NCBI GenBank assembly: GCA_030531025.1
Contig: JAUMTV010000168.1
Location: 1 to 5,638 of the forward strand
Direction: 5' to 3'
Length of the DNA stretch: 5,638 bases
Source of the DNA: Turicibacter sp.
GTDB taxonomy: Bacteria > Bacillota > Bacilli > MOL361 > Turicibacteraceae
The position numbers and the translations under genes are program-made. How positions within the stretch are numbered: the stretch's first letter is position 1; each line of letters begins with the position of its first letter. Of the stretch, positions 5,449 through 5,638 are shown in pieces. A model generated the notes under the pieces. That model was not told the DNA's origin. It worked only from the letters and a program-made list of their open reading frames with translations, and searched no databases.

Positions 5449-5638
5449 TACTTATCTCCTATATTTAGATGCAAACTATAATTGGATGTGATAAGGGATT
5501 ATTATTTTTCATGGATATAGATCCTAATCTTTTAATAAAATAACCAGTTAACGTTTTTTATCTTTGATATTAAAACTTTTTCTAACTATATAAAAACAGA
5601 GAAATAATCTACATTTTCAGAATCATACTCAGTTTCTA
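5448..5638 (-). pseudogene. 3' remnant of a second decayed gene, continuing past the window edge
   Basis: One minus-strand frame reads ETEYDSENVDYFSVFI, TAG (5588-5586), LEKVLISKIKNVNWLFY, TAA (5534-5532), KIRIYIHEK, TAA-TAA (5504-5499), SLITSNYSLHLNIGDK and a final TAA (5450-5448). That stop overlaps the ATG of the next remnant as TAATG, the usual sign of translational coupling in an operon. All four internal stops would become Gln codons by a single T-to-C change. No family is recognisable, the 5' part is outside the window, and low-complexity AT-rich sequence could mimic this, so the call is tentative. Confidence 0.33.

Noticed and set aside
5151..5638. Stop-codon reassignment (TGA as Trp, TAA/TAG as Gln) making the right-hand genes intact
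   Set aside because: A frameshift is also needed, and every intact gene in the window ends normally at TAA, TAG or TGA (comGF uses TGA, comGG TAG, the others TAA).
1..5638. CRISPR arrays, tRNA or rRNA genes, insertion sequences
   Set aside because: No regularly spaced repeats, cloverleaf-like tRNA sequence, rRNA segments, transposase motifs or terminal inverted repeats were seen.

Overview
The window is low-GC, AT-rich DNA typical of Bacillota. It has strong AGGAGG/GAGGTGAT ribosome binding sites, sigma-A-like promoters, U-tailed hairpin terminators and a Gram-positive comG pseudopilus operon. The exact genus cannot be fixed from the sequence alone. Bacilli-type ComGD-GG proteins next to glcK and a YqgX-like hydrolase (a neighbourhood also known in Bacillus), plus an FBP-site lactate dehydrogenase, suggest a fermentative Bacilli/Turicibacter-like bacterium (inference).

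Layout. Bases 1-2047 (+ strand) hold the 3' half of a late-competence comG operon: comGD (5' end cut by the window), comGE, comGF and comGG, all overlapping. Shikimate kinase aroK follows 11 nt after comGG and very probably belongs to the same transcript. A perfect 20-bp hairpin at 2042-2086 separates this operon from the convergent minus-strand genes. Reading leftwards on the minus strand, these are ldh (4895-3951), glcK (3721-2780) and a YqgX/glyoxalase-II-like metallo-hydrolase (2722-2096). ldh has its own promoter with a degenerate Rex-like site, a leader of about 113 nt, and a good terminator. glcK has its own leader. The hydrolase follows glcK after a short hairpin and may have its own promoter at the glcK stop. 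The right end (about 5100-5638) has no intact gene. It carries what look like two decayed minus-strand genes joined by a TAATG overlap, followed by an intact terminator just upstream of the ldh promoter.

How the genes work together. ComGD-GG are minor pseudopilins of the DNA-uptake pilus. AroK phosphorylates shikimate for aromatic biosynthesis. GlcK feeds glucose into glycolysis, and Ldh regenerates NAD+ at its end, probably under fructose-1,6-bisphosphate and NADH/NAD+ (Rex) control. The MBL hydrolase may act on thioesters such as methylglyoxal-derived ones, but its substrate is not shown by the sequence.

The genes are ordinary core genes and I see no new multi-gene system. The points most worth a second look are the ldh leader (pseudoknot-type pairing and Rex-like operator), a probable non-ATG (CTG) start for comGF, and the decayed gene pair upstream of ldh.
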